A stretch of DNA of 64,000 bases from Pseudomonas sp. PA27(2017) (GCF_001945445.1 NZ_MSXW01000038.1:207444-271443), one strand, 5' to 3'; positions 1 to 9,393 are shown, counted from the first letter of the stretch. Program-made: numbers and translations. Notes: a model not told the origin generated them from the sequence alone.

Positions 1-2
1 CC

Positions 3-851
3 CTCAAGCAGGTCACCGACACCGACTTCGTGTTCCTGTCCCGGGGCCAGAATGGTGCCTGGCAGTTGCACGGCAATACCCTGAGCAGCAGTTTCGAACG
101 CTTGCTGGGCAACCCGGCGGCATTGGTCGACGGTGCCGAATGGACGCTGCAGGATGAGCACGACGAATACCTGATGCGCTCGGTAGCGCTGAGCAACTTC
201 AACGCCCAGGAGGCCAGCGAGGTACTACTGATCGCCGGCAAGTCGCTGAGCCAGAACATGGCCGCTTACGAGCGCATCGAGCGCTTCCAGCGCTACCTGC
301 TGCTGGCCAGCCTGGGGCTCTCGGCACTGGTGGTGGTGCTGATCGGCCGGCACCTGTTGCGGCCTCTCAACACCCTGGCCCACCAGGATCCGCTGACCGA
401 ACTGCCGAACCGCCGGGTGTTCGACCACAGCGTCGCCAGCGCCCTGGCCAAAGGCCGCTCGGCATCCTTCGCACTGATGATGATCGACCTGGATCATTTC
501 AAGCAGATCAACGATCGCTACGGTCACGCCGCCGGCGACGAGGTGCTCAAGGTCAGCGCCCGCCGCCTGCGCGGCCTGCTGCGCAGCATCGACATGCCGG
601 CGCGCCTGGGCGGCGACGAGTTCGCCGCGCTCCTACCCGGGCTCGACAGGGCCGCGGCCATTCGCCTGGGGCAACGCATCGAGGACGAGCTGGGTGAACC
701 TATCGCCTTCAATGGGCAGAGCTTGCAGGTAGGCATCAGCATCGGTATCGCCATCGCGCCGGAGGACGGCAGCACCGCCAGCGAGTTGCTGCGCATGGCC
801 GACACCGAGATGTACGCCGACAAAGCGCAGCGCGAAAGCAATCCGGTCTGA
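3..851 (+). CDS. Diguanylate cyclase, GGDEF domain (5' end outside window)
   Basis: The reading frame is open from base 3, so the start lies upstream of the window; 282 residues are visible. The first ~95 residues look like the end of an extracytoplasmic sensor domain. One membrane segment follows (about residues 98-118), then a GGDEF domain beginning at DPLTELPNRR (about 129). The active-site GGDEF is intact (about 203-207) and the inhibitory RxxD site (RSID, 194-197) sits five residues before it, so an active, product-inhibited c-di-GMP synthase is expected. No EAL domain follows. The signal sensed cannot be told from the fragment. Confidence 0.93.
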   Translation, partial: LKQVTDTDFVFLSRGQNGAWQLHGNTLSSSFERLLGNPAALVDGAEWTLQDEHDEYLMRSVALSNFNAQEASEVLLIAGKSLSQNMAAYERIERFQRYLLLASLGLSALVVVLIGRHLLRPLNTLAHQDPLTELPNRRVFDHSVASALAKGRSASFALMMIDLDHFKQINDRYGHAAGDEVLKVSARRLRGLLRSIDMPARLGGDEFAALLPGLDRAAAIRLGQRIEDELGEPIAFNGQSLQVGISIGIAIAPEDGSTASELLRMADTEMYADKAQRESNPV

Positions 852-916
852 AAGGTCGAACGTCCGCGTCAGGGTGCCGGTCGCTACTGAAGTCACTTCC
901 AGTTTCAGGATGCCTT

Positions 917-1162
917 ATGGAGTACCTCGACTGGCTGCAATGGCCAGCCATGCTGATCACCGTCATCGCCGCCTGGCTGGTCGCCTCCAAGCAGCGCCGC
1001 CGCCGCAACCTGGGCTTCTGGGTATTCATGGCCAGTAACCTGCTGTGGATCGCCTGGGGCCTCTACAGCCACGCCTATGCGCTGATCGTGCTGCAACTGT
1101 GCCTGGGGGCGATGAACATTCGCGGCGCCCTCAAGACCGAGACGTCAGCCGAACGCGCCTGA
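917..1162 (+). CDS. Small three-helix membrane protein
   Basis: This 81-residue protein has three hydrophobic stretches: about residues 9-22, 32-51 and 54-70. A basic KQRRRRN patch lies between the first two. The order of helices and the NLLWIAWG stretch resemble half-size PQ-loop/SemiSWEET or PnuC-like proteins, but this is only a resemblance. It stands 65 bp after the diguanylate cyclase on the same strand and may be cotranscribed with it. I do not recognise a specific function. Confidence 0.75.
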   Translation: MEYLDWLQWPAMLITVIAAWLVASKQRRRRNLGFWVFMASNLLWIAWGLYSHAYALIVLQLCLGAMNIRGALKTETSAERA

Positions 1163-1270
1163 GTGGCCGCAGTGCTGCCATTCCCGGGCGAGCTGTGAGA
1201 CCATCGACGGCTTGCCATCGTTTTCCAACAGCCATGCCAGACCTCGCCCTGATGCCAGAGAGCCCGCCCG

Positions 1271-3904
1271 ATGCCTGACATCCTGCACCTGCAGCAGGCC
1301 GACTGGCGCGGCGACTTCGACGAAGGCGCGCTGCGCCGCGGCCAGGACTACGCCACCCGCGGCCTGAGCCGTCTGCTGAGCCTCAAGGATCACAGCCTGC
1401 TCGCCAGTTGCCTGGGCAGTGGCGAGCGCCCCTACCAGCAGCGCATCACCCTGCACGCCTACGGCAAGGGCTGGGGCGTGACCGGCCATTGCAGCTGCCC
1501 GGTGGGTTTCAACTGCAAGCATGTGGTGGCCGCCCTGCTCACCCTCGAGGCGCGACAGCGTGCTGGCGATGACCTGGGCACCTTGATCGTTACCGAAAAG
1601 CCGGTGGACGAAACCGTGCTGGACGATGTGCAGCCGCAGCCGATCCTGACCCTGGGCAGCCACGTGCGCGTGCATTTCGATGCGCGCAAGGGGCGCATGC
1701 TGGAACAGACCCAGCACCGTGCCGCCCTGGCCTTCGACTATCAGGGCCACAGCGCGGTGGGTAAAACGGCCAAGGATCTGCTGGTGCGCCTGGGGCCCAA
1801 TCGCCAGTTGCGCATCCCTCGCAACACGGCCCGGGAAGCCGAGCTACGGCGCCGCCTGGAAGCCGCTGGCCTGCGCATTGCCCTGAGGCAGAGCGAAGCC
1901 CTGGCCCAGCACCCTGGCGAGCATTTCGAACTGCAGGGCGATGCCGCCTGGCTGGGTTTCATGCAGCAGCAGGTTCCGGCGCTGCGCACCGAAGGCTGGC
2001 GCGTCGAGATCCAACCCGACTTCCAGTACAACCTGGCCGAGATCGACGACTGGTACGCCGATGTCGACGAGCTACCCGAACAGGGCTGGTTCGACCTGGA
2101 GCTGGGTATCGAGGTGGAAGGCCAGCGCATCAGCCTGCTGCCCGTGTTGCTGCAGGCCATCCGCCGCTCGCCCTGGCTGCTTTCCGGCGATGCCCTGGCG
2201 CAGCGCCAGGACGAGGAATTGCTGCTAGTCAGCCTGCCCCACAGCCAGCGCCGCGTGGCCCTGCCCTACGCACGCCTGAAACCCTTGCTGGCCGCACTGG
2301 GCGAGCTGTTCATCGGCGATGCCGACGAGATCGGTGCCCGCGTGCGCCTGGCGCGGGCCGATGCCGCTCGCCTGAATGCCCTGCAGCAGGGGCCGGCGTT
2401 GAACTGGCACGGCGGTATCGAGCTGCGCGAGTTCGCCAGGCGCCTGCAGCACACCAGCCAACAGGCGGTGAGTGCGCCCGACGATCTGGCCGCGCAGCTG
2501 CGCCCTTACCAGCTCCAGGGGCTGGGCTGGATGCAGGCGCTGGGGGAGCTGGAGGTCGGCGGCGTGCTGGCCGACGACATGGGCCTGGGCAAGACCTTGC
2601 AGACCTTGGCGCACATTCTCCTGGAGAAGCAGAGCGGTCGCCTGCAGCAGCCGGCGTTGATCGTCATGCCCACCAGCCTGATCCCCAACTGGCAGGACGA
2701 GGCTGCGCGTTTCGCGCCGACCCTCAAGGTGCTTGCCTTGCACGGCAGCAAACGGCGTAGCCAGTTCAAGCTGATCGCCGAGCACGATGTAGTGCTTACC
2801 ACCTATGCGTTGCTGCCGCGCGACCTCAAGACGCTCACCGCCCAACGCTTCCACCTGCTGATTCTCGACGAAGCCCAGAGCATCAAGAACCCGCGCAGCA
2901 AGGCCGCCCTCGCCGCCGGTCAGATCAACGCCCGCCAGCGCCTGTGCCTGAGCGGCACGCCGCTGGAAAACAACCTGGGCGAGCTGTGGTCGCTGTTCAA
3001 CTTCCTGATGCCCGGCTGGCTCGGCGACGCCAAGCGCTTCACCCGCGACTACCGCACACCTATCGAGAAGCACGGCAGCGAGCAACGCCTGGCGCACCTG
3101 CGTGGGCGAATCAAACCATTCGTGTTGCGCCGCAAGAAGGAACAGGTCGCCCGCGAGCTGCCGCCCAAGACCGAAATCACCCAGTGGGTGGAACTGACGC
3201 CTGCCCAGCGCGACCGCTACGAGATCCTGCGCCTGGCCATGGATCGCAAGGTGCGCGAGGAGATCACCCGCCAAGGCCTGGCGCGCAGCCAGATCGTGAT
3301 CCTCGAAGCGCTGCTGCGCCTGCGCCAGGTGTGCTGCGACCTGCGCCTGCTCGACGATGCGCCAGCCGAACTGAGCAGCAGCGACTCCGGCAAGCTCAGC
3401 AGCCTCCTGGACATGCTCGAAGCACTGATCGGCGAAGGCCGCCGCGTGCTGCTGTTCTCGCAGTTCACCTCGATGCTGGCACTAATCGAAAGCGAGCTGC
3501 AGGCGCGCAGTATCGGCTACGCCAAACTGACCGGCAGCACCCGTGACCGGCGCACGCCCGTGGAACAGTTCCAGGCCGGGCAGTTTCCGGTCTTCCTGAT
3601 CAGCCTCAAGGCCGGTGGCGCAGGCCTGAACCTGACCGCTGCCGACACGGTGATCCATTTCGATCCCTGGTGGAACCCGGCAGCCGAGGCCCAGGCCAGC
3701 GACCGCGCCTACCGCATCGGCCAGGACAAGCCGGTGTTCGTCTACAAGCTGATCGCCCGCGGCAGCGTGGAAGAAAAGATCCAGCACTTGCAGCAGGCCA
3801 AGGCCAACCTGGCCCACGGCCTGCTCGAAGAAGGCGGCAGCCAGAGCAGCTGGCAGCTCAGTGAAGACGACCTGCAGGCGTTGTTCGCGCCGCTGGCTGA
3901 CTGA
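1271..3904 (+). CDS. SNF2-family helicase with SWIM zinc finger
   Basis: The 877-residue protein starts with a SWIM zinc-binding motif (C74, C76, C82, H84), followed by a long linker domain. The SNF2 ATPase comes next: Walker A is DDMGLGKT (K441) and the DEAH-type box is DEAQ (533-536). A C-terminal helicase domain contains QFTSML (~730) and the AYRIGQ motif VI region (~815). Such proteins translocate on duplex DNA or RNA polymerase complexes and act like RapA/HepA in remodelling. The length is normal for SWIM-SNF2 proteins of pseudomonads. The ATG at 1271 fits the start of the SWIM domain. It stands alone between a small membrane protein and psiE. Confidence 0.93.
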   Translation: MPDILHLQQADWRGDFDEGALRRGQDYATRGLSRLLSLKDHSLLASCLGSGERPYQQRITLHAYGKGWGVTGHCSCPVGFNCKHVVAALLTLEARQRAGDDLGTLIVTEKPVDETVLDDVQPQPILTLGSHVRVHFDARKGRMLEQTQHRAALAFDYQGHSAVGKTAKDLLVRLGPNRQLRIPRNTAREAELRRRLEAAGLRIALRQSEALAQHPGEHFELQGDAAWLGFMQQQVPALRTEGWRVEIQPDFQYNLAEIDDWYADVDELPEQGWFDLELGIEVEGQRISLLPVLLQAIRRSPWLLSGDALAQRQDEELLLVSLPHSQRRVALPYARLKPLLAALGELFIGDADEIGARVRLARADAARLNALQQGPALNWHGGIELREFARRLQHTSQQAVSAPDDLAAQLRPYQLQGLGWMQALGELEVGGVLADDMGLGKTLQTLAHILLEKQSGRLQQPALIVMPTSLIPNWQDEAARFAPTLKVLALHGSKRRSQFKLIAEHDVVLTTYALLPRDLKTLTAQRFHLLILDEAQSIKNPRSKAALAAGQINARQRLCLSGTPLENNLGELWSLFNFLMPGWLGDAKRFTRDYRTPIEKHGSEQRLAHLRGRIKPFVLRRKKEQVARELPPKTEITQWVELTPAQRDRYEILRLAMDRKVREEITRQGLARSQIVILEALLRLRQVCCDLRLLDDAPAELSSSDSGKLSSLLDMLEALIGEGRRVLLFSQFTSMLALIESELQARSIGYAKLTGSTRDRRTPVEQFQAGQFPVFLISLKAGGAGLNLTAADTVIHFDPWWNPAAEAQASDRAYRIGQDKPVFVYKLIARGSVEEKIQHLQQAKANLAHGLLEEGGSQSSWQLSEDDLQALFAPLAD

Positions 3905-3910
3905 GCGCCC

Positions 3911-4384
3911 TCAGCGCTCGCTGTAGTTGTCGCCCACCACCTCGCCGGTGGAATCGATGGCCTTGCTGGACGGGAACTTGTACGACGCGAAACGCACCGC
4001 CAGCACCGACAACGCCAGGAAGAAGATGCCGCCGCACAGGTAGAGCAGGCCGATGTCCGGCGCCTTGTGATGGGATACGTCGCCAATCAGGTAGCGGGTC
4101 AGCGCGGTGATGGCGATATACAGCAAAAAGCGGATCGGCAAATGGTTGGTCTTGAAGTAGATGCCGACCATCGCCCCCAGCTCCAGATAGATGAACAGCA
4201 GCAGAATGTCATCCACGCTGGCACTGCCCTTTTCCACCATGCCGATGAACGCCGCGACCGACGCCCAGGCGGTCGCCGCGCCGATGGCGAACAGCCCCAG
4301 GTAATGAAAGCCCTCGACGAACAGATTACCGATCGAATTCGCGCCCCTGTGCATCCGCTTGCGGCTATCGTCCACCCACTTCAT
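3911..4384 (-). CDS. psiE: PsiE-family phosphate-starvation-inducible membrane protein
   Basis: This 157-residue protein has four hydrophobic segments and the family-typical stretch LLLFIYLELGAMVGIYFK followed by LPIRFLLYIAITALTR. PsiE proteins are induced by phosphate starvation in enterobacteria; their biochemical role is not established. The gene is convergent with the SNF2 helicase, with only six bases between the stop codons. No convincing Pho box was found upstream, so regulation by phosphate is not shown here. Confidence 0.88.
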   Translation of the reverse strand: MKWVDDSRKRMHRGANSIGNLFVEGFHYLGLFAIGAATAWASVAAFIGMVEKGSASVDDILLLFIYLELGAMVGIYFKTNHLPIRFLLYIAITALTRYLIGDVSHHKAPDIGLLYLCGGIFFLALSVLAVRFASYKFPSSKAIDSTGEVVGDNYSER

Positions 4385-4610
4385 GGCATTCCCCTTTCCG
4401 ATTGATGCAGCCTGGCGCCGTGATCATGACGCGCCCGCATGACATTCCCATGCAGGAACAAGACCAGCGAGCCGACTGCGATGGCATACAGAAGCCTGCT
4501 GGGGCGGAGAAGGCACATTGCCCCCGTTGAGCGAGACGGGATGCCGCGCACGTTCGGCATCTCAGGTTTACGCTGTTCAAACGCAGCGCAGTTGATTATG
4601 CTTGCCAAAA

Positions 4611-4626
4611 CTGTATGTATGAACAG
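4611..4626. promoter_or_regulatory. LexA (SOS) box upstream of yebG
   Basis: CTGTATGTATGAACAG is an exact CTGT-N8-ACAG site, the standard gammaproteobacterial LexA operator. It lies 38 bp before the yebG start, where repressor would cover the promoter. Confidence 0.9.
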
Positions 4627-4663
4627 TATTTTTCGATTATCAGCGAAGGCGTAGAGGTGATGA

Positions 4664-4927
4664 ATGGCCGTCGAAGTGGTGTACCGCAGCAGTCGCGACC
4701 CGGAGCGTTTGTTTATGGATAAGGCCGAAGCAGATCGTCATGACAAGATGCTGGAGCTGGCCGAACTGCTCAGCGATGTATTGCGCAACGCGGTACCGTC
4801 GCTCAGCGAGGATCAGGGCGAGGAGCTGGGTATCTACATGGCCAGAAATCGCGATGTATTCGCCAAGGCGTTCAAGAATCAGCCCGATGCTCTCGGTGAA
4901 TTGAGCAGTCAACCGGAAGCGGAATGA
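4664..4927 (+). CDS. yebG: YebG-family SOS-induced protein
   Basis: This 87-residue protein opens with MAVEVVYRSSRDPERLF, the conserved start of YebG, a small DNA-damage-inducible protein in the LexA regulon. The middle is predicted helical and the C-terminus is acidic. A perfect LexA box 38 bp upstream confirms SOS control independently of the protein similarity. A GAGGTGATGA ribosome site precedes the ATG. The molecular function of YebG is not known. It is followed by an unrelated SirB1-like gene. Confidence 0.9.
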   Translation: MAVEVVYRSSRDPERLFMDKAEADRHDKMLELAELLSDVLRNAVPSLSEDQGEELGIYMARNRDVFAKAFKNQPDALGELSSQPEAE

Positions 4928-5021
4928 CCGCCCCGCACGCCCATTAACATCTCTTCGCTCTTGCGGGCTGGACGGCCGACGCGCGCGCAGCTACAACAGG
5001 CTCATCCCCCGGGAGGTGACC

Positions 5022-5825
5022 ATGAGCGCGCGCGATCACTGCCTTGCCTGTCTGAACGGCGAACAGCCGGCGCTGTTCGAAGCCGCACTCTGGGTCGCGG
5101 CCGAGCATGACTCCTCGGTACAGCCCGAGCAGGTCATGCACGAACTCGAGAACCTCAGGCATCAGGTCAGTGCCGGCCTGCCCAACTTCCCGCCCCAGGA
5201 ATTGGCGCAACCCTTGTTGCGACACCTCAGCGATCTGCACTTCCATGACGATGACGACAGCCCGGTGCGCCCGCAAGCCGCGCTGCTGCACAAGGTGCTG
5301 CAGCGACGTCGCGGCCAGCCGCTGAGCATCGCGCTGATCGCTCTGGAACTGGCGCGTCGGCTGCAGATTCCGCTACAGGGCGTCAGCTTTCCCGGCTACT
5401 TTCTGCTGCGTGTGCCTGGCGCCGATCACCTGCTCGACCCCTGCGGCGGGCGGCGTCTGTATACCCGCGATTGCCGAGAACTGCTGTTGCGCTACCTCGG
5501 CCCCCGTGCCCAATTGAGCGCCGAACACATGCTGAGCTGCGATGCCCGCAGCATGATCGTGCGTCTGTCGCGCAACCTGCGCCACCTGCATACACAGGCC
5601 GAGGATTACCTGAGCGCGCTGAAGGACGCCGAACGCGTGCTGCAACTGGCGCCTCCCAACGCCAACGACCACCTCGCCAGGGCCGATCTCTACGGGCATC
5701 TGGAGTGCTCCCATGCCGAGCGCTTCGACATACAGCGTGCCCTGCTCTTGTGCGAAGAGCCAGCTCTGCGCCTCAAGCTCAGCGAGCGCTTGCGCCAATC
5801 CAGTACGCAGCCCGCGTTTCATTGA
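5022..5825 (+). CDS. SirB1-family transglutaminase-like/TPR protein
   Basis: The 267-residue protein has an N-terminal transglutaminase-like SirB1 domain (about 20-180) with the typical RRGQPLSIALIALELARRL and FPGYFLLR blocks, and a short TPR-like C-terminus (about 185-255). Family members are widespread in Proteobacteria, often near prmC/hemK; their role is unresolved. ATG 5022 is preferred over GTG 5016 because GGGAGG (5011-5016) would overlap the GTG but sits correctly for the ATG. An HDDDD stretch around residue 76 is a local peculiarity. Confidence 0.85.
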   Translation: MSARDHCLACLNGEQPALFEAALWVAAEHDSSVQPEQVMHELENLRHQVSAGLPNFPPQELAQPLLRHLSDLHFHDDDDSPVRPQAALLHKVLQRRRGQPLSIALIALELARRLQIPLQGVSFPGYFLLRVPGADHLLDPCGGRRLYTRDCRELLLRYLGPRAQLSAEHMLSCDARSMIVRLSRNLRHLHTQAEDYLSALKDAERVLQLAPPNANDHLARADLYGHLECSHAERFDIQRALLLCEEPALRLKLSERLRQSSTQPAFH

Positions 5826-5860
5826 GGCCCCCGCGGCGGGGGTAGCCGATCCCAGCCAAC

Positions 5861-5878
5861 CGTACTGATTCCAATACG
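5861..5878. promoter_or_regulatory. Candidate enhancer-binding dyad 1 for gcv sigma-54 promoter
   Basis: CGTACT-N6-AATACG is an 18-bp dyad with 6-6-6 spacing, the layout of TyrR-type boxes. A second copy of the same layout is at 5960. It lies about 190-200 bp before the predicted start site, a usual distance for a sigma-54 activator. Confidence 0.45.
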
Positions 5879-5959
5879 CCGTATCCAATACGACACACGC
5901 GTAGCCAAAGGCGACACACGGGGGGCCGCTGAGTGCTAGTGGTCCGGGCACGCAATATT

Positions 5960-5977
5960 CGTATCGAAATCAATACA
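5960..5977. promoter_or_regulatory. Candidate enhancer-binding dyad 2 for gcv sigma-54 promoter
   Basis: CGTATC-N6-AATACA repeats the 6-6-6 layout of the site at 5861, about 90-105 bp before the predicted start site. A shorter dyad, CGTATCCAATACG (5880-5892), lies between the two. Confidence 0.45.
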
Positions 5978-6038
5978 GCCCTATGAGCACTCGATCAAAA
6001 AATATCCTAATTTATTGAATTTAAAAGATATTTTTAAA

Positions 6039-6054
6039 TGGCACTGAGTTTGCT
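6039..6054 (+). promoter_or_regulatory. Sigma-54 (RpoN) promoter of gcvHPT
   Basis: TGGCACTGAGTTTGCT matches TGGCAC-N5-TTGCW exactly, with GG (6040-6041) and GC (6052-6053) 12 bp apart. Transcription would begin near 6065, about 50 nt before gcvH. The region around it (5985-6040) is very AT-rich. Confidence 0.8.
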
Positions 6055-6114
6055 ACGCAGTTTCCGATAATCGCGCCCACCCAGATGGGCACAAAGGCCA
6101 ACAAGGGAGCCCCC

Positions 6115-6498
6115 ATGAGCGAATTGCGTTTCACCGTCGAACACGAATGGCTGCGTCAGGAGGCCGATGGCCTGGTCACCGTAGGGATCACCGCCTACGC
6201 TCAAGACGCACTGGGTGACGTGGTGTTCGTGCAGTTGCCCGAACTGCAGGCTTATGCCGCCGGCGATGAGGTGGCGGTGCTGGAGTCCGTGAAAGCCGCC
6301 AGCAACATCGGCATGCCACTCGATGGTGAAGTGGTCGAAGTGAACCCCGATCTCGAGGCCAGCCCCGAGCTGGTCAATGCCGAGCCCTTGGGCCAGGGCT
6401 GGTTCTTCCGCTTCCGCCCAGCCGATGCCAGCGCCCTGGCTGGTCTGCTCGATCAGGACGCCTACGAGCGCCTGCTCAACGCCAAAGCCGACGCTTGA
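6115..6498 (+). CDS. gcvH: Glycine cleavage system H protein
   Basis: GcvH carries the lipoyl arm that moves the aminomethyl group between the P, T and L proteins. The 127-residue product has the lipoylation motif ESVKAAS with lipoyl Lys60 and the family start FTVEHEWLR. ATG 6115 is chosen because AAGGGAG precedes it and the length then matches the family; an upstream in-frame ATG at 6085 would add ten unrelated residues. It is the first gene of gcvH-gcvP(-gcvT) and sits behind a sigma-54 promoter, suggesting activator-dependent induction, probably by glycine. Confidence 0.97.
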   Translation: MSELRFTVEHEWLRQEADGLVTVGITAYAQDALGDVVFVQLPELQAYAAGDEVAVLESVKAASNIGMPLDGEVVEVNPDLEASPELVNAEPLGQGWFFRFRPADASALAGLLDQDAYERLLNAKADA

Positions 6499-6507
6499 GA
6501 GAAAGCC

Positions 6508-9360
6508 ATGACTGATCTGAATACCCGCAACGAATTCATCGCCCGGCATATCGGCCCCCGCGATCAAGACACCGCCGCGATGCTGGAAACCTTGGGCTAC
6601 AGCGACCTGGAAGCGCTGACCGCCAGCGTCATCCCGGGCAGCATCAAGGGCACCAGCGTACTGCCAGCCGGCGACGGCCAGAGCGAAGCCGATGCCCTGG
6701 CCGCCATCAAGGCCATCGCTGCCAAGAACAAGCTGTTTCGCAACTACATTGGCCAGGGTTACTACGGCACCCACACACCCTCGCCGATCCTGCGCAACCT
6801 GCTGGAAAACCCGGCCTGGTACACCGCCTACACGCCTTACCAGCCGGAAATCTCCCAGGGCCGCCTGGAGTCGCTGCTCAACTTCCAGACCCTGATCAGC
6901 GACCTCACCGGCCTGCCGATCGCCAACGCTTCGCTGCTCGACGAAGGCACCGCCGCCGCCGAGGCGATGACCTTCTGCAAGCGCCTGTCGAAGAACAAGG
7001 CCGCCAACGCCTTCTTCGCCTCCCAGCATTGCCACCCGCAAACCCTCGACGTGCTGCGTACCCGGGCCGAACCCTTGGGCATCGAGGTAGTGGTCGGCGA
7101 TGAGGCGGCCATCGACGATACCAGAGCCTTCTTCGGCGCCCTGCTGCAATACCCGGCGAGCAATGGTGACATCTTCGACTACCGCGAAGTGGTCGAGCGC
7201 TTCCACGCTGCCAATGCGCTGGTAGCCGTTGCCGCCGACCTGCTGGCCCTGACCCTGCTGCAGGCACCGGGCGAATTCGGCGCCGACGTTGCCTTGGGCA
7301 GCGCCCAGCGCTTCGGCGTGCCACTGGGCTTCGGCGGCCCGCACGCTGCCTACTTCGCCACCCGCGATGCGTTCAAGCGCGACATGCCGGGGCGCCTGGT
7401 CGGCATGTCGGTAGACCGCTTCGGCAACCCGGCCCTGCGCCTGGCCATGCAGACTCGCGAACAACACATCCGTCGCGAGAAGGCCACCAGCAACATCTGC
7501 ACCGCCCAAGTGCTGCTCGCCAACATCGCCGCCATGTACGCCGTGTACCACGGCCCACAGGGGCTGACGCGGATCGCCGAGCGCGTCCACCAGTTGACCG
7601 TGATTTTCGCCCGCGGCATGCAGAGCCTCGGCCTTGCTGTCGAGCAGCAGACGTTCTTCGACACCGTCACTCTGCGCACCGGCGCGCAGACCACAACGCT
7701 GCACGACAAGGCCCGCGCCGCCGCCATCAACCTGCGTGAAGTGGATGCCGAGCGCCTCGGCCTGTCGTTCGACGAAACCACTACCCAGGCGGATATCGAG
7801 CAACTCTGGTCGCTGTTCGCAGACGGCAAGCCGGCGCCGGATTTCGCTGCGTTAGCTACTCAGGCCGACAACAGCCTGCCCGCCGGGCAACTGCGCCAGT
7901 CAGCGATTCTCGAACACCCGGTGTTCAATCGCTACCACTCGGAAACCGAGCTGATGCGCTATCTGCGCAAGCTCGCCGACAAGGACCTGGCGCTGGATCG
8001 CAGCATGATCCCGCTGGGCTCCTGCACCATGAAGCTCAACGCGGCCAGCGAGATGATCCCCGTCACCTGGGCCGAGTTCGGCAACCTGCACCCGTTCGCC
8101 CCCGCCGAGCAGAGCGCCGGTTATCAGCAACTGACCGACGAACTGGAAGCCATGCTCTGCGCCGCCACCGGCTACGACGCCGTGTCGTTGCAGCCCAACG
8201 CCGGCTCCCAGGGTGAATACGCCGGCCTGCTGGCGATTCGCGCTTATCACCACAGCCGCGGCGACGACAAACGCGACATCTGCCTGATCCCGCAATCGGC
8301 CCACGGCACCAACCCCGCCACTGCCCACATGGCCGGCATGCGCGTGGTGGTGACCGCCTGCGACGCCCGCGGCAACGTCGACATCGACGACCTGCGCGCC
8401 AAGGCCGAGCAGCATCGTGACCAGCTAGCCGCGATCATGATCACCTACCCGTCCACCCACGGCGTGTTCGAGGAAGGCATCCGCGAGATCTGCGCCATCG
8501 TCCACGACAATGGCGGCCAGGTGTACATCGACGGCGCCAATATGAACGCCATGGTCGGCCTCTGCGCACCGGGCAAGTTCGGCGGCGACGTTTCTCACCT
8601 GAACCTGCACAAGACATTCTGCATTCCCCACGGCGGTGGCGGCCCGGGCGTCGGCCCGATCGGCGTGAAGGCCCACCTGGCGCCGTTCCTGCCCGGCCAC
8701 GGCCACATGGCCCGCAAGGAAGGTGCAGTCAGCGCCGCACCGTTCGGCAGCGCCAGCATCCTGCCGATCACCTGGATGTACATCCGCATGATGGGCGGTA
8801 CTGGCCTGCGCCTGGCGTCGCAGATGGCGATCCTCAATGCCAACTACGTCGCCCGTCGCCTGGAAGAGCACTACCCGGTGCTGTACAGCGGTGAAGGCGG
8901 CCTGGTGGCTCACGAATGCATTCTCGACCTGCGCCCGCTGAAGGACAGCAGCGGCATCAGCGTCGACGACGTGGCCAAGCGCCTGATCGACTTCGGCTTC
9001 CATGCTCCGACCATGTCCTTTCCGGTGGCCGGTACGCTGATGATCGAGCCGACCGAGAGCGAGTCCAAACAGGAGCTGGATCGTTTCTGCGACGCCATGA
9101 TCGCCATCCGCGAAGAAATTCGCGCGGTCGAGCGCGGCCAGCTGAATGCCGACGACAACCCGCTGAAGAATGCCCCCCACACCGCCGCCGAACTGGTGGG
9201 TGAGTGGACGCACCCGTACAGCCGCGAACAGGCGGTCTATCCGACCCGCAGCCTGATCGACGGCAAGTACTGGCCGCCCGTGGGCCGCGTCGACAACGTG
9301 TTCGGCGACCGCAACCTGGTCTGCGCCTGCCCGTCTATCGAAGCCTATCAGGACGCCTGA
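6508..9360 (+). CDS. gcvP: Glycine dehydrogenase (decarboxylating), P protein
   Basis: The P protein decarboxylates glycine with pyridoxal phosphate and passes the aminomethyl group to GcvH. The product is a full-length single-chain form (950 residues) with two homologous halves. The PLP lysine is K702 in HLNLHKTFCIPHGGGGPG. The gene starts nine bases after the gcvH stop and is almost certainly cotranscribed with it. The long open frames on the opposite strand are codon-bias shadows of this GC-rich gene. Confidence 0.98.
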   Translation: MTDLNTRNEFIARHIGPRDQDTAAMLETLGYSDLEALTASVIPGSIKGTSVLPAGDGQSEADALAAIKAIAAKNKLFRNYIGQGYYGTHTPSPILRNLLENPAWYTAYTPYQPEISQGRLESLLNFQTLISDLTGLPIANASLLDEGTAAAEAMTFCKRLSKNKAANAFFASQHCHPQTLDVLRTRAEPLGIEVVVGDEAAIDDTRAFFGALLQYPASNGDIFDYREVVERFHAANALVAVAADLLALTLLQAPGEFGADVALGSAQRFGVPLGFGGPHAAYFATRDAFKRDMPGRLVGMSVDRFGNPALRLAMQTREQHIRREKATSNICTAQVLLANIAAMYAVYHGPQGLTRIAERVHQLTVIFARGMQSLGLAVEQQTFFDTVTLRTGAQTTTLHDKARAAAINLREVDAERLGLSFDETTTQADIEQLWSLFADGKPAPDFAALATQADNSLPAGQLRQSAILEHPVFNRYHSETELMRYLRKLADKDLALDRSMIPLGSCTMKLNAASEMIPVTWAEFGNLHPFAPAEQSAGYQQLTDELEAMLCAATGYDAVSLQPNAGSQGEYAGLLAIRAYHHSRGDDKRDICLIPQSAHGTNPATAHMAGMRVVVTACDARGNVDIDDLRAKAEQHRDQLAAIMITYPSTHGVFEEGIREICAIVHDNGGQVYIDGANMNAMVGLCAPGKFGGDVSHLNLHKTFCIPHGGGGPGVGPIGVKAHLAPFLPGHGHMARKEGAVSAAPFGSASILPITWMYIRMMGGTGLRLASQMAILNANYVARRLEEHYPVLYSGEGGLVAHECILDLRPLKDSSGISVDDVAKRLIDFGFHAPTMSFPVAGTLMIEPTESESKQELDRFCDAMIAIREEIRAVERGQLNADDNPLKNAPHTAAELVGEWTHPYSREQAVYPTRSLIDGKYWPPVGRVDNVFGDRNLVCACPSIEAYQDA

Positions 9361-9368
9361 TCGCGCCT

Positions 9369-9393
9369 GGGCTGCCAACTGCTTCGGCAGCCC
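9369..9393. other. Stem-loop between gcvP and gcvT
   Basis: GGGCTGCC (9369-9376) pairs with GGCAGCCC (9386-9393). There is no U-run, so this looks like an mRNA-processing or stability hairpin rather than a terminator. A second small stem, GCCCGC/GCGGGC, follows. Confidence 0.45.

Noticed and set aside
4385..4663. Pho box before psiE
   Set aside because: Two ATGAC blocks exist (4426, 4439) but their spacing is 13 instead of 11 and the flanks do not fit.
5826..6114. Glycine riboswitch before gcvH
   Set aside because: No tandem aptamer-like conserved blocks are visible; a sigma-54 promoter explains the region better.
6034..7803. Long open frame antisense to gcvP
   Set aside because: It mirrors the GC-rich codon pattern of gcvP, has a low-complexity composition and no ribosome site; gcvP is certain.
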